Assembly: GCA_050313895.1 (NCBI GenBank) | Contig: JBNPMI010000007.1 | Length of the DNA stretch: 64,000 nucleotides | Reading direction: 5' to 3' (one strand) | DNA from: JALFST01 sp022779285 | GTDB taxonomy: Bacteria; Bacillota; Clostridia; Tissierellales; Peptoniphilaceae | Notes under the pieces: generated by a model | The model's input: the letters and a program-made list of their open reading frames with translations, nothing else | What the model was told of the DNA's origin: nothing | The model's database searches: none | Shown: positions 44,848-53,930 of the stretch, in pieces | How positions within the stretch are numbered: position 1 is the first letter of the stretch | Layout of the letters: the number at the start of each line of letters is the position of its first letter | Made by a program: the position numbers and the translations under genes

Positions 44848-46233
44848 CTATTCTTCTGCGGAATTCTCCTCTTGCCGCCGAATGCGATTTTTCGCGCGCA
44901 ACAGCCAATTTCCCTTTTTAAAGTATATGATGAGCGCAATATCTGTAACCAACCAAGACGCCAGATAAGATAAGGAAAGCGCCGCCAAGGTATGCCACGT
45001 TGCAAAAACCGTCAGCATCCAGATCACACGGAAAAGGCAAATCCCCAATCCGATAATAATCACCGGCTTCACAGCATCTCCTACACCTCGTAGTATAGCA
45101 GAAAGAACCTCGATAAAGGTCCATAAGAAGTAATATGGGACGAAATAAGTCAAAATGAGATATGTTGTTTCAATCACCTCCGCATCGGAAGTCAGTATTG
45201 AGACAAAAGGACGCGCAATCAGCATGATGGCGGTACTCAGCACCACCGTCATCGACAGCGAAAGGATCATGCCCTGCCGAAAGCATTTTTTGACGCGATC
45301 CACCCTGCCCGCTCCGATGTTCTGCCCGATAAAGGTTGTTATGGCTGCGCCCAGCGCATTGCTCACAGCCCAATATACCCCGTCGGTTTTTGCGGTCATC
45401 GCCCAGGAAGCTACCACCACCGTACCGAGCGAATTGATTCCGACCTGAATCATAATATTGGAGGCGCTGTACATGGAGGCCTGCAGAGCAAAGGGCACGC
45501 CGATGCGCATCATGCTTTTCACCTGATTTCCGTGGATTCTCCATCGAGAGGGACGAAGGTGGTCAAAATCCTTGGTGCGCAGCAAATGATAGGTTAAAAG
45601 AATCATGTTCACAATCTGTGCAATCACCGTCGCGACCGCCACTCCGGAAACTCCCCAATGGAAATATACCACGAATACAAAATCCAATACGATATTGGTA
45701 ATACATCCTGCCAGCATATCGAGAAAGGGACTCATCGAATCCCCAACGGCGCGGAGAAGGTTGGACTCCATATTCAAGATCAATATAAAAGGCATGCCGA
45801 TAAAATAGATTTTGAGATAGGAAGCCGCACCCTCTATCGTTTCCGCCGGCGTATCCAACGCCTCAAGCATCGGCATTGCGAAAAAAATGCATACAAGTCC
45901 CACCAGCATCCCTAAAATCACGCTGAGCAGGAGCGCCGTGCCGGAGGCCGCCTGTACCTCGTCTCTTCGTCCCGCTCCGTGCAGCTGGGCGATGAAAACC
46001 GAAGCCCCCGTAGTCAGGGCAACAAAGAATCCGATGAGAAAATTGATAATCTGAGATGAGCTCCCGCCGACCGCAGCCAAGGCGACGGTTCCCACATACT
46101 TTCCGACAATGATGCCGTCTACCGCATTATAAAGCTGCTGAATACAGGTTCCTGCCGCAATCGGGAGAAAAAAGAGGAGAATCTGCTTCCAGATCACCCC
46201 TTCCGTTAAATCCATTTTTTTCTTTGCTTTCAT
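44848..46233 (-). CDS. MATE-family efflux transporter
   Basis: 461 residues, twelve helices. The opening ILLFFLPIAAGTCIQQLYNAVDGIIVGKYVG, the repeat LRAVGDSMSPFLDMLAG, and the second half VGINSLGTVVVASWAMTAKTDGV with ILRGVGDAVKPVI are standard for NorM/DinF-type exporters. It probably expels cationic drugs or metabolites using an ion gradient. The ribosome site is weak; a start at 46215 is possible. Confidence 0.93.
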   Translation of the reverse strand: MKAKKKMDLTEGVIWKQILLFFLPIAAGTCIQQLYNAVDGIIVGKYVGTVALAAVGGSSSQIINFLIGFFVALTTGASVFIAQLHGAGRRDEVQAASGTALLLSVILGMLVGLVCIFFAMPMLEALDTPAETIEGAASYLKIYFIGMPFILILNMESNLLRAVGDSMSPFLDMLAGCITNIVLDFVFVVYFHWGVSGVAVATVIAQIVNMILLTYHLLRTKDFDHLRPSRWRIHGNQVKSMMRIGVPFALQASMYSASNIMIQVGINSLGTVVVASWAMTAKTDGVYWAVSNALGAAITTFIGQNIGAGRVDRVKKCFRQGMILSLSMTVVLSTAIMLIARPFVSILTSDAEVIETTYLILTYFVPYYFLWTFIEVLSAILRGVGDAVKPVIIIGLGICLFRVIWMLTVFATWHTLAALSLSYLASWLVTDIALIIYFKKGNWLLRAKNRIRRQEENSAEE

Positions 46234-46339
46234 TCAATCACCATCCAAAAAAAGATATCCTATAGAGTATCATCTATCATACTCAATGGGAAGGCTTCTT
46301 GCAAAAATCAGGATCCGAGCCCCGTCTTCCGATCTTTCA

Positions 46340-47956
46340 TCATCGCTGTCTGCGCAATGCCTTCGGTCCGAAATGATATACACACCAAAAAGCGATGGGC
46401 GCAAACAGCAAAATACCGCCAAAGCTGATCCATGCAAAGATCCGGGAAGGAACGTACTCCGCCATCGGCGGAAAAATGAAAAAGCACAGCGCATACAACA
46501 ACAGATTCATGGCGGAAACCGTAAAGCTGCGCACTTTTCCATCCTTGTCGTAGGGCTGAAAAACATAGTATTGAAACAGTGCGTAAGTGCTGAAAAACAC
46601 TCCCCAGGAAAAAGACGTCAAAATGTTCGGCACAACGCTCCGAAAAGATCCCGTGTATAAAAATCCGTTCACAAGGAAAAAGAGAATCACAAGGAAAATC
46701 GGCAGGGCCGTCATCTTTGTCAAGACCTTCGCTCTCTCCTGAAATAAGGAAAGAATCGCCTGCGGCTCCTTAAAAAAGCTGTACCGCAAAAGCGCCCGGT
46801 CGCAGTTTTCATACATCGCCCTGGTGATCGTTTCATTTCGCAGCAGAATATAGAGAACAAACGGGGTCATATAAACCGAGATCTCCAGTATTTCCTGCTG
46901 AGGAAGAGAGGCTCTGTGAATCCATAAATACACCGAAAGCACCGTCAAAAGCGCGAACAGAATCAGTACCTTACGCAGAAAGGGCTTCATGATTTTCTTG
47001 CGATGTCTCCGGAAAAACAGCTCGTTGAGCCTTGCATAGCCTTTCTTTTTCGTTTCCCGGAAAGGCTTCGGATCCTCTTCCTGCACCTTGATTCCCGTGA
47101 CCGCCTTCACGGCCTCCTGAACGACGGCCTCCTCTTCCCGCGCTTTTTCCAAAAGCACGGGCATCGAAACCGTGCGAAATACGGTTTTTAAGCCCATATA
47201 TGCCGGAACGGCCAATGCCAGATTCATCCAGAGCAATCCGTCAAGAAGCCTCCATTGATCAACGGATGCCGCAATCCCTAAGGACAGCAGCGTGATGAAG
47301 AGGAAGATCGAAATCCCGTTCTTGAGCCATTTTTTCTCATCCCGTTGATATCGGATGCGTATGGGCAGCCAGAACCATTCCGCAGCCCATTCCGATAAAA
47401 TCAGCATCGTGGATCCGAGCAGCGTCTGTCCCACACTCCAAGTAGGAGACAGCAGCCGGAATAAAATCAGCCAGGTCATCGTTCTTGCTATGTATTTTAC
47501 GAGCGGATCCCAAACGGCATACACAAGACCGGCGTCACGAACCGGAATTTGCAGCTGATTTTTCCATGCTTTGATCTCCAAAAGTCCGGAAAAAAGCATC
47601 GAATTGCCGAGAAACGGGATCATATACAGCAAAAACCATCCACCCGAAGAAAGCAGGGCGAACGGATCGGCAGGATTTTTTCCATTTTGAAAAAACCACA
47701 CGGAGACGCTTCCTACGATGTTTGCATATGCATAAATCCAAATGCCCGAGAAAATCGCCGATCCGAGCATCCGGCTAAGAATTGTAAACGGAACGGCCCC
47801 CGCTTGTAAAATCCTTTTTACGATATGAAAGCGGTACTGATTGCCCAGCTTTTTTCCAAGCCACGGAATCCCGCGTATGAGACGAATGATGGCGTTCCAT
47901 GCTTTGATCACCTGAATTCGCTTCAGCAGTAAAAAAATCGAAAAGGATGACCTCAT
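46340..47956 (-). CDS. ABC exporter membrane subunit (ABC-2-like)
   Basis: 538 residues with about 12 hydrophobic segments in groups, split by a charged stretch at about 265-330. No enzymatic motif is seen. The ATG overlaps the stop of the preceding ATPase gene (ATGA), so the two form one exporter. It resembles the EcsB/YthQ-like bacterial exporter permeases in size and topology but no close family is recognised. Confidence 0.8.
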   Translation of the reverse strand: MRSSFSIFLLLKRIQVIKAWNAIIRLIRGIPWLGKKLGNQYRFHIVKRILQAGAVPFTILSRMLGSAIFSGIWIYAYANIVGSVSVWFFQNGKNPADPFALLSSGGWFLLYMIPFLGNSMLFSGLLEIKAWKNQLQIPVRDAGLVYAVWDPLVKYIARTMTWLILFRLLSPTWSVGQTLLGSTMLILSEWAAEWFWLPIRIRYQRDEKKWLKNGISIFLFITLLSLGIAASVDQWRLLDGLLWMNLALAVPAYMGLKTVFRTVSMPVLLEKAREEEAVVQEAVKAVTGIKVQEEDPKPFRETKKKGYARLNELFFRRHRKKIMKPFLRKVLILFALLTVLSVYLWIHRASLPQQEILEISVYMTPFVLYILLRNETITRAMYENCDRALLRYSFFKEPQAILSLFQERAKVLTKMTALPIFLVILFFLVNGFLYTGSFRSVVPNILTSFSWGVFFSTYALFQYYVFQPYDKDGKVRSFTVSAMNLLLYALCFFIFPPMAEYVPSRIFAWISFGGILLFAPIAFWCVYHFGPKALRRQR

Positions 47957-48711
47957 GCTCCGCCCTCCTCTGAATTGTTTTCCGGAAGACCGTCCTTCGC
48001 CTCAGTATCGGCATCCTGCTTCAACAGCGAAATAATGCGCTTCTCAATATCCTCACCGTGAATGTCCTCATCCATGCGCTGCATCACGCCATCCCGCAAA
48101 AGCACCACATCATCACAAAGATCCTGCGCCAGCTGTAAAATATGTGTGGAGAAAATAATAATATGATCCTCATGGATGGAACGGATCAGGTTTCGCATTT
48201 CCAGCTGTACGACAACATCCAGCGAAGTCAGCGGCTCATCCATCAGAATTACCTTGGGGCGCAGAATCAGGAACATGATCATTTGCAGCTTGTTTTTCAT
48301 GCCTGTGGAATAATCCTGAATCAGCCGGTCCCGATCCTCCTCTTCAAAATCCACCTGATCGAAAAAAGGATCCGGCGTCAGATCGCCTGATAGGCGCTTT
48401 CTGTTGGCATCGATAAAAAAACTGATCATTTCTCTTCCTGTAAGGAAATTGGGAAGTGTCGGTTCGGATACCATAAAAAACAAGTCCTCCGGCACCAGTC
48501 TCCGCCTTTCGCCATTCTCTTCCAGCCACGCATTTCCCGAATCTGCCGTAAGCTCTCCCGCAAGAATGGAAAAAAACGTGGTCTTGCCCGCTCCGTTCCT
48601 GCCCAGGAGAGCCGTCACCCTTCCTTGCTCAAAATCGGCATCAATGCCGTTGAGTACTTTTTTATTCTGAAACGCTTTATAAATTCCTTCCACAATCAAA
48701 CGGATTCCCAT
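47953..48711 (-). CDS. ABC exporter ATP-binding protein
   Basis: 252 residues. Walker A GRNGAGKT (about 37-44), signature YSTGMKNKLQM in place of LSGGQ, Walker B VILMDEPLTSLD, switch IIFSTHI. The YSTGMK form is usual in EcsA-like export ATPases. ATAAGGAGACC precedes the ATG. Partner is the overlapping 538-residue membrane protein. Confidence 0.92.
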   Translation of the reverse strand: MGIRLIVEGIYKAFQNKKVLNGIDADFEQGRVTALLGRNGAGKTTFFSILAGELTADSGNAWLEENGERRRLVPEDLFFMVSEPTLPNFLTGREMISFFIDANRKRLSGDLTPDPFFDQVDFEEEDRDRLIQDYSTGMKNKLQMIMFLILRPKVILMDEPLTSLDVVVQLEMRNLIRSIHEDHIIIFSTHILQLAQDLCDDVVLLRDGVMQRMDEDIHGEDIEKRIISLLKQDADTEAKDGLPENNSEEGGA

Positions 48712-48807
48712 AGCCGGTCTCCTTATCTCTTATCGTTAATCTATATTACAGTGAATGCTATTATTATAAAGGATAAAGAATCATTCCGCGAGAGAAACCG
48801 TCAACGC

Positions 48808-48836
48808 TTGACAACTGTGAAATCCCATTTTATCCT
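48808..48836 (+). promoter_or_regulatory. Promoter of the small lipoprotein gene
   Basis: TTGACA, 17 bp, TATCCT, 88 bp upstream of the lipoprotein ATG. Confidence 0.5.
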
Positions 48837-48924
48837 GATCAAAGATATTGCCTATATGATATTGCTTTCCGTATCACAACAAATATCAGAAAATACACCC
48901 TGTATGATTCATAGGAGAACCCAT

Positions 48925-49500
48925 ATGCGCAAAGCTCTATTATTGATCTTTCTATCCCTCACCTTGATAGCATGCGGCAAAAAAGAAACACTCCCGCCGG
49001 ATGCCGCTGTCAAATCTTCCGATCCTGATTTTCTGTTTCAGGAAAGCTCTTCAGAGCCGGACATCCCTCTCCACACGGAATATTCTCTCTTCGACGATTT
49101 GTGGGTGGAAAGGGGCCGGGATCTTGCCGTTTATACAGACGATGCCTCCGATCCCGTTTTTCCGGAATCCAACTACTATGAAGTGCAATACAATCCGAAG
49201 CTCAATATCGTCCGGCTGAGCTTCCGCTTCTTTCAGGACACCTATTTTCAAGCCGAGCCTTTTCCCGCCGATATCACCTACACCTGGCGAATCGATCTTT
49301 CCGCCTCTGAGGTATTGGAGGTCAAGGAAGAATCTGCCGACGGAAACTCTTCCGAAATCTTCCGCCTCTCGAATGAGAATCTTTTGGAAATCGGAAAAGA
49401 ACGCGTTCAATTACTCAAAGAGCATGAGGACGAGTTTCATACACAGGCTTCTGTGCAACAGCAAGAATCCGAGACACGGGAAAACTCGGTCAGTCATTGA
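48925..49500 (+). CDS. Small lipoprotein of unknown function
   Basis: 191 residues from the ATG at 48925, which follows ATAGGAG; longer upstream frames lack a ribosome site and a signal peptide. Lipobox LIAC at 14-17 (MRKALLLIFLSLTLIACGKK), then an acidic Ser-rich linker and a compact beta-rich region (YYEVQYNPKLNIVRLSFRFF, DITYTWRIDL), ending in a polar Gln/Glu-rich tail. No known family is recognised. It is monocistronic. Confidence 0.8.
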   Translation: MRKALLLIFLSLTLIACGKKETLPPDAAVKSSDPDFLFQESSSEPDIPLHTEYSLFDDLWVERGRDLAVYTDDASDPVFPESNYYEVQYNPKLNIVRLSFRFFQDTYFQAEPFPADITYTWRIDLSASEVLEVKEESADGNSSEIFRLSNENLLEIGKERVQLLKEHEDEFHTQASVQQQESETRENSVSH

Positions 49501-49534
49501 AAAATCCCCGGCTCCTTGGGAGTCGGGGATTTTT
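49501..49534. terminator. Bidirectional terminator between lipoprotein and flavodoxin genes
   Basis: Stem AAAATCCCCGGCTCC pairing with GGAGTCGGGGATTTT (one wobble), loop of three to four bases, with T-rich flanks on both strands. Confidence 0.88.
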
Positions 49535-49572
49535 GATGCCTGAAAAGCATTGGAGGAATGCTTCGAATGCGC

Positions 49573-49995
49573 TTATGCCAGCGCTTTGCCGAGATCTTTA
49601 CATTCCTCCAGGACGCCCTCGTCCGGAGCTTCATTGCACATCAGTCCGTCATCGATGAGGTTTGCGCCTGTGCCGCGGCAGGTATCCTCCCAGCTGCGCA
49701 TCCATTCGCCGTCTCCCCAGCCATAGGATCCGAAGAGCGCGATTTTCTTGCCCTTCAATTTCCCCTCAACGGAGTCAAACATGGGCTGAAACTCCTCTTC
49801 CTCCAAAACCTCGGAACCCATCGCCGGACAACCGAATGCAATCGCATCAAAACGATCCATCCGGTCAGCGTCAAATTCCGATGCGGTAAAAAGCTGTGTC
49901 TCCGCTCCGGCTCCCTGCGCACCTTCCAGAACGGCCTGTGCCATCTGCTCCGTATTGCCTGTTCCGCTCCAATAAACAACCGCAACCTTACTCAT
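49573..49995 (-). CDS. Short-chain flavodoxin
   Basis: 140 residues from the ATG at 49995 (GGAGGAAAGGAGC upstream). FMN phosphate loop SGTGNTEQMA (about 10-19), then IAFGCPAMGSEVLEE and FGSYGWGDGEWM, the flavin-contact loops. It carries electrons in place of ferredoxin, commonly when iron is scarce. The ATG overlaps the stop of the DUF3793 gene (ATGA). Confidence 0.95.
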   Translation of the reverse strand: MSKVAVVYWSGTGNTEQMAQAVLEGAQGAGAETQLFTASEFDADRMDRFDAIAFGCPAMGSEVLEEEEFQPMFDSVEGKLKGKKIALFGSYGWGDGEWMRSWEDTCRGTGANLIDDGLMCNEAPDEGVLEECKDLGKALA

Positions 49996-50573
49996 GCTCT
50001 GCTCCTTTCCTCCGCTCCGACCGCAACCGTCAGGCGATCGAGCGACTTTCCCTGCGCATGCTGTGCGCATAGGATCCTCGTACAAATATTGTACTTCTCA
50101 AAAATTTTCCTCGCCCTCTCCTCATCTCCGTATACCTTCCATTTTCCGGAGCATTTATAATCTCTGGCTTGATGTTCGATAAAGCCCGCAACATCCTCCG
50201 GCGGATAGCCCAGAAAGAGCCCGATTTCATGAGGAAAGTCCTCCTGTGATGCCAGCCTGTCAATCAGCCTGGACAGACAGCATTCCGGATTGGACGAGGA
50301 ATAACCACACTTCTGCAACAAACGGCATGCACATTCATTTTTCAGATCGCGTTTCAGACAATCCGGACGATAGGAATAGATCAGGGCATATCCCCTGCGA
50401 TAACGCAGAGAAACAACACGGATTCCCTTCGAGGAAAGTGCCTGATTCAGCTCGCCGATCGTTGTCCGGAGTGCATCCGAGCTTTCGACCGAGCAGGAAA
50501 AAAGATTTGCCGTTTTCAATCCTGCAAGCGTCGGTGAACAATAGCGCACAAAGCAGGCTTCCGATATACACAT
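49992..50573 (-). CDS. DUF3793-family protein
   Basis: 193 residues. Family features: an N-terminal Cys-containing segment, LNQALSSKGIRVVSLRYRRG, FPHEIGLFLGYPPEDVAGFI and GKWKVYGDEERARKIFEKYN. There are ten or so cysteines. Function unknown; family members often lie beside flavodoxin genes, as here (4-bp overlap), which suggests a shared redox or metal role. A long palindrome lies about 105 bp upstream of its start. Confidence 0.85.
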   Translation of the reverse strand: MCISEACFVRYCSPTLAGLKTANLFSCSVESSDALRTTIGELNQALSSKGIRVVSLRYRRGYALIYSYRPDCLKRDLKNECACRLLQKCGYSSSNPECCLSRLIDRLASQEDFPHEIGLFLGYPPEDVAGFIEHQARDYKCSGKWKVYGDEERARKIFEKYNICTRILCAQHAQGKSLDRLTVAVGAEERSRA

Positions 50574-50678
50574 AATCGCTCCTTTCCTTACGATGAAAAT
50601 CTTCGCGTATCCCGCATGTCCGCGATGTCCTCTTTTCTCAAGATTTTCCGATTTTATGCCATATGTATGCCGTATTCT

Positions 50679-50725
50679 GTTAGCATATATTAACTATCGG
50701 CCAAAAATAGTTAGTTAATGCTAAC
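50679..50725. promoter_or_regulatory. Large palindrome upstream of DUF3793-flavodoxin
   Basis: Left arm GTTAGCATATATTAACTAT (50679-50697) and right arm ATAGTTAGTTAATGCTAAC (50707-50725) are imperfect inverted repeats of 19 bp around a 9-bp spacer. TTAG/CTAA halves recall DtxR/MntR-type metalloregulator sites. It would sit in the promoter region of the redox gene pair. Confidence 0.5.
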
Positions 50726-50796
50726 TTCAGTGTGGAAAAAATGTGCCGTTACAGCACATGGAAATCATACCATCTTTTTTCGCTTTTTTCCACTAT

Positions 50797-50821
50797 CATT
50801 TGGAATTTTCAAACCCAAAAA
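50797..50821. repeat. Left direct repeat flanking the insertion sequence
   Basis: CATTTGGAATTTTCAAACCC followed by AAAAA directly abuts the left terminal repeat. The copy at 51945-51970 differs by a single extra C. Confidence 0.85.
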
Positions 50822-51944
50822 TGTAGCGATACAATTGATGTGAGACCAAGAAGAAGAAAAAAATAGAGAGAAATCCGATACAATGAAAGTACCTAACTCA
50901 ACAAAGAAAGGATTCTCTCTATGACAACAAGTATAACAAAAATTCAGCGGTATTTGCCACACACTTTGGAAACAAGATTTCATGCGGTCAAAACGTATCG
51001 CGCAGGGTTTTCCCTCGCCTTCGTTTTGCGACGCTACAAGATCTCCAAAGCGGCCCTGATGCGTTGAAATCGGCGATTCGACGGCACAAAGGATTCTTTA
51101 CGAGACCGCTCTCATAAACCGAAAAGTCCTCATCCCAATGCACATACGCCGCAAGAACAGGCCTGGATTCGAAATCTTCTTCGGCGCAATCCCGGCATCT
51201 CGCTCATGGAACTGTATGCAAAACTGAAGTTTCCACGTGGCTACCAACGGCATCCATGTTCTTTGTTCCGTTTTCTTCGCAAACAGGGCTTTTATAAAGA
51301 AAAACTTGTGAAAAAGAAGCCTTATGTACCGAAGGCCTACGATACACCGAAAAAACTGGGCGTAAAATGGCAACTCGATGTCAAATACGTCCCGTCATCG
51401 TGCTATGTCGGAAAAATGCCCGATAAATTTTACCAATATACCGTCATCGATGAGGCAAGCCGCGAACGATTCCTCTATGCATTTCGTGAGCAATCTTCGT
51501 ATTCCACGATCGAATTTGTCAAAATGGCGATCCGGCATTTTGGCTATCAGCCAAAAATCATACAAACGGACAACGGCACTGAATTTACCTATTTTCAAGA
51601 AACAAAGCGGACTCACCCGTTTGACCGGTTCTGCCAGGAAATGGGCATCACACACCAACTCATTCGCCCAAGGACGCCAAGGCACAATGGGAAGGTGGAG
51701 CGCAGCCATCGCAATGACAACGAACGCTTCTACTCACGCCTATCGTTCTACAGCTATGAGGATTTACTTGTGCAAATGAAACGCTACTTGTACAAGTCAA
51801 ATCGACTCCCCATGCAAACTTTGGGGTGGTTGACCCCCATGGAAAAACGAACTCTATTGATGGCGGGCTAGCCCGCCATCAATAGAGTAGCATATCGGAG
51901 ATCTCTTCTTACGATTTTGGTCTCACATCATTTACAAATGTACA
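50822..51944 (+). mobile_element. Insertion sequence with IS481/IS3-like DDE transposase, 1123 bp
   Basis: Ends are imperfect inverted repeats: left TGTAGCGATACAAT and right (reverse complement) TGTACATTTGTAAA, each followed by the exact shared TGATGTGAGACCAA. One transposase gene lies inside. Near-identical direct repeats of 25-26 bp abut both ends, so the element boundary is well defined if these are a target duplication. It lies between the DUF3793 promoter region and the CLC terminator and breaks no visible gene. Confidence 0.85.
50921..51871 (+). pseudogene. DDE transposase with one in-frame nonsense codon
   Basis: One continuous frame from the ATG at 50921 encodes an HTH part (TRFHAVKTYRAGFSLAFVLR, YKISKAALMR), a TGA at 51065-51067, then NRRFDGTKDSLRDRSHKP and the integrase core. 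The DDE residues lie in WQLDVKYV, QTDNGTEF and HNGKVERSHR. Relatives, as I recall them, have Trp at the TGA position, so a TGG-to-TGA change is the likely lesion. An internal start at 51206 could give a 221-residue protein that lacks the HTH. The C-terminus looks complete. Confidence 0.85.
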
Positions 51945-51970
51945 CATTTGGAATTTTCAAACCCCAAAAA
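51945..51970. repeat. Right direct repeat flanking the insertion sequence
   Basis: CATTTGGAATTTTCAAACCC, then CAAAAA, directly abuts the right terminal repeat. Its A-run doubles as the T-tract of the CLC terminator on the minus strand, so the original target was the tail of that terminator. Confidence 0.85.
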
Positions 51971-52002
51971 AGAGCAATCCGCAAAATGCTTGCAGATCGC
52001 CC
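51966..52002 (-). terminator. Terminator of the CLC antiporter gene
   Basis: On the minus strand GGGCGATCTGCAA pairs with TTGCGGATTGCTC (13 bp, three wobbles) around a 5-nt loop, followed by six T. Confidence 0.75.
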
Positions 52003-52011
52003 TTTCCCCCT

Positions 52012-53316
52012 TTAATGAATCCTGCTGTCCTTTTGAGAAATATCGAACTTTCCGTAGCGTATGCGTTGTGCGCGATACAAACCGTAGTTGCCCGAAAAAA
52101 GATACGTGAGGCTGACCGCAATCAGAAAAAACGGCATATTGCCGAATCCGAAAAGCTCGAAGCTGATGAGCAGCGCGCTAATGGGCGTATTGGTAACGCC
52201 GCAAAAAAGACACGCCATGCCGATAGCGGCATAAAACGGAGGATATCCTCCGATCCATTGGGCATAAAGCGCACCGAAGCTTGCCCCGATGAATAGCGAC
52301 GGGACGATTTCTCCGCCCTTAAAGCCGCTCCCCAGAGTGACGGCGGTAAATACGATTTTAATGAAAAATGCCCAAGGAATCAGATGCGTTTCGGGATCGG
52401 TCAGGAGCGCATGAATCACGCCGTTTCCCGTCCCGTTGAATTCCTGCGAGCCCGCCAGATATGTCATCAGCAGGATCATGCCGGAACCGGCCAAAACGCG
52501 TAAATACGGATTGGGAAGCCATTTTCTGAACTGATGCTCCGTCATATGCATCATCCAGCAAAAAAAGCTGCTCACTACCGCGCAAAGCAGCGCCAGAAGC
52601 GCCGCTCTTAATAATCCCGGCACCAAATCCGGCATCACGGGGATGGAATACTGCTCCGGCGGAACGCCGAGCATTCCTGCAACAAAGTAGGCCGCAATTG
52701 ATGCGATCGAACAGGGAACCAGCGCCGAATAATACATAGCACCCACCGTTGTCATTCCCAGCGGCAAAACGGTGGCGGCCAGCGGTGTTCCGAAAAGCGC
52801 CGAAAAGGACGCGCTCATGCCGCACATGATGGCACGCCGTACATCATCGCGATCCAGGTGAAGGGCTTCTCCTACCTTGGAGCCAAGACTTCCTCCCAGC
52901 TGCAGCGCCGCGCCCTCGCGTCCCGCAGAACCGCCAAAGGCATGCGTAAGCAATGTTGCTCCGAAAATCATCGGCGCCATCCTTCCGGGAATTTCTTTTC
53001 TCTCGCGAATGGAAGTTAACACCAGATTGGTGCCTCCCTCTATGCTGTCTCCGAATTTTTCATAAAAATATACAATAATCATTCCTGCAATCGGTAAGCC
53101 GAAAAGCATCCAACTATGCGCTAAGCGCCATGCCGTCACCTTGCCGATTCCTAATGCGAAAAGAGCGGAAAGGCCTCCTACCAGAATTCCGACAATCAAA
53201 CTGAAGGCAATCCATTTTCCGGCGGAAAAAAGATTCCTTCGCAGATGCCGGAAATAGAGGATGATTCCTTGCCATTGTCTCTGCCAATATGTGTTTTCCA
53301 ATGTACCATTTTGCAT
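52012..53316 (-). CDS. CLC-family anion transporter, possibly fluoride type
   Basis: 434 residues, about ten hydrophobic segments. SIEGGTNLVLTSIRE replaces the canonical GSGIP loop; GGSAGREGAALQLGGSLGS matches the GREG motif; SGFKGGEIVPSLFIGASFGA replaces GxFxP. A loop without GSGIP and the GGE-x-x-P motif are features of CLC-F fluoride/proton antiporters, but a chloride role is not excluded. No fluoride riboswitch is found upstream. It is divergent from the carbonic-anhydrase-like gene. Confidence 0.9.
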   Translation of the reverse strand: MQNGTLENTYWQRQWQGIILYFRHLRRNLFSAGKWIAFSLIVGILVGGLSALFALGIGKVTAWRLAHSWMLFGLPIAGMIIVYFYEKFGDSIEGGTNLVLTSIRERKEIPGRMAPMIFGATLLTHAFGGSAGREGAALQLGGSLGSKVGEALHLDRDDVRRAIMCGMSASFSALFGTPLAATVLPLGMTTVGAMYYSALVPCSIASIAAYFVAGMLGVPPEQYSIPVMPDLVPGLLRAALLALLCAVVSSFFCWMMHMTEHQFRKWLPNPYLRVLAGSGMILLMTYLAGSQEFNGTGNGVIHALLTDPETHLIPWAFFIKIVFTAVTLGSGFKGGEIVPSLFIGASFGALYAQWIGGYPPFYAAIGMACLFCGVTNTPISALLISFELFGFGNMPFFLIAVSLTYLFSGNYGLYRAQRIRYGKFDISQKDSRIH

Positions 53317-53402
53317 TGTATTCCTGTTCTCCTTTCCATTTCTTCTTCCAAAACGGGTATAATGTTTTTGTTCCTATTACACAACCATAGAAAGGAAAAA
53401 CT

Positions 53403-53915
53403 ATGATTCGTAAATATCGTAATTTTACACCGGTGGTTCCCGAAAGCGCCTATATCGACGACTCCGCCGTGCTGATCGGAGACGTGACCCTCGGCGAACG
53501 CGTCACCGTTTGGTGTAATGCCACACTTCGCGGAGATTTCGGATCCATTGCCATCGAAGAGGGCTCCAATGTTCAGGATAATGCCGTATTTCATACCGAT
53601 CTCAATACCGAAATCCACATTGGAAAGAATGTAAGCATCGGTCACGGCGCCATCGTACACGGTGCCACCGTCGGAGACGGCTCACTCATCGGCATGGGCG
53701 CCATCCTTTTGGACGGCGCTGTCATCGGCAAAAACTGTATCATCGGCGCAGGCGCTCTTGTTGCCGGAAACAAAGTCATTCCAGACGGATCGTTAGTCGT
53801 GGGAGTGCCGGGAAAAATCGTCCGAGAAACTACTCCGGAGGAGATTGCGGCCAACCTTCACAATGCAGGCGATTATGAAGAACGTCGGGTACTGTATAAG
53901 GCGCAAGAAAAATAA
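53403..53915 (+). CDS. Gamma-carbonic-anhydrase-like hexapeptide-repeat protein
   Basis: 170 residues of left-handed beta-helix hexapeptides (IGDVTLGERVTVWCNATLRG, IGHGAIVHGATVGDGSLIGM). Putative metal ligands His64, His81 and His86 have the spacing of YrdA/PaaY-type gamma-class proteins. It may hydrate CO2 or act on an unknown substrate. AAAGGAAA precedes the ATG. Confidence 0.93.
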   Translation: MIRKYRNFTPVVPESAYIDDSAVLIGDVTLGERVTVWCNATLRGDFGSIAIEEGSNVQDNAVFHTDLNTEIHIGKNVSIGHGAIVHGATVGDGSLIGMGAILLDGAVIGKNCIIGAGALVAGNKVIPDGSLVVGVPGKIVRETTPEEIAANLHNAGDYEERRVLYKAQEK

Positions 53916-53930
53916 CCCCTTTCGGCCGAT

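Noticed and set aside
46325..46335. TCTTCCGATCT, an 11-base match to a common sequencing adapter end
   Set aside because: It lies beside the stop codon of a coherent gene with normal sequence on both sides; an 11-base chance match is plausible and no longer adapter sequence follows.
51056..51079. UGA read as tryptophan in this organism
   Set aside because: Many genes here end in TGA with tightly coupled downstream starts (for example 34778 and 36436), so TGA is a stop.
53317..53402. Fluoride riboswitch ahead of the CLC gene
   Set aside because: The conserved GGNGATGG...TTC core is absent in the 86-bp gap.
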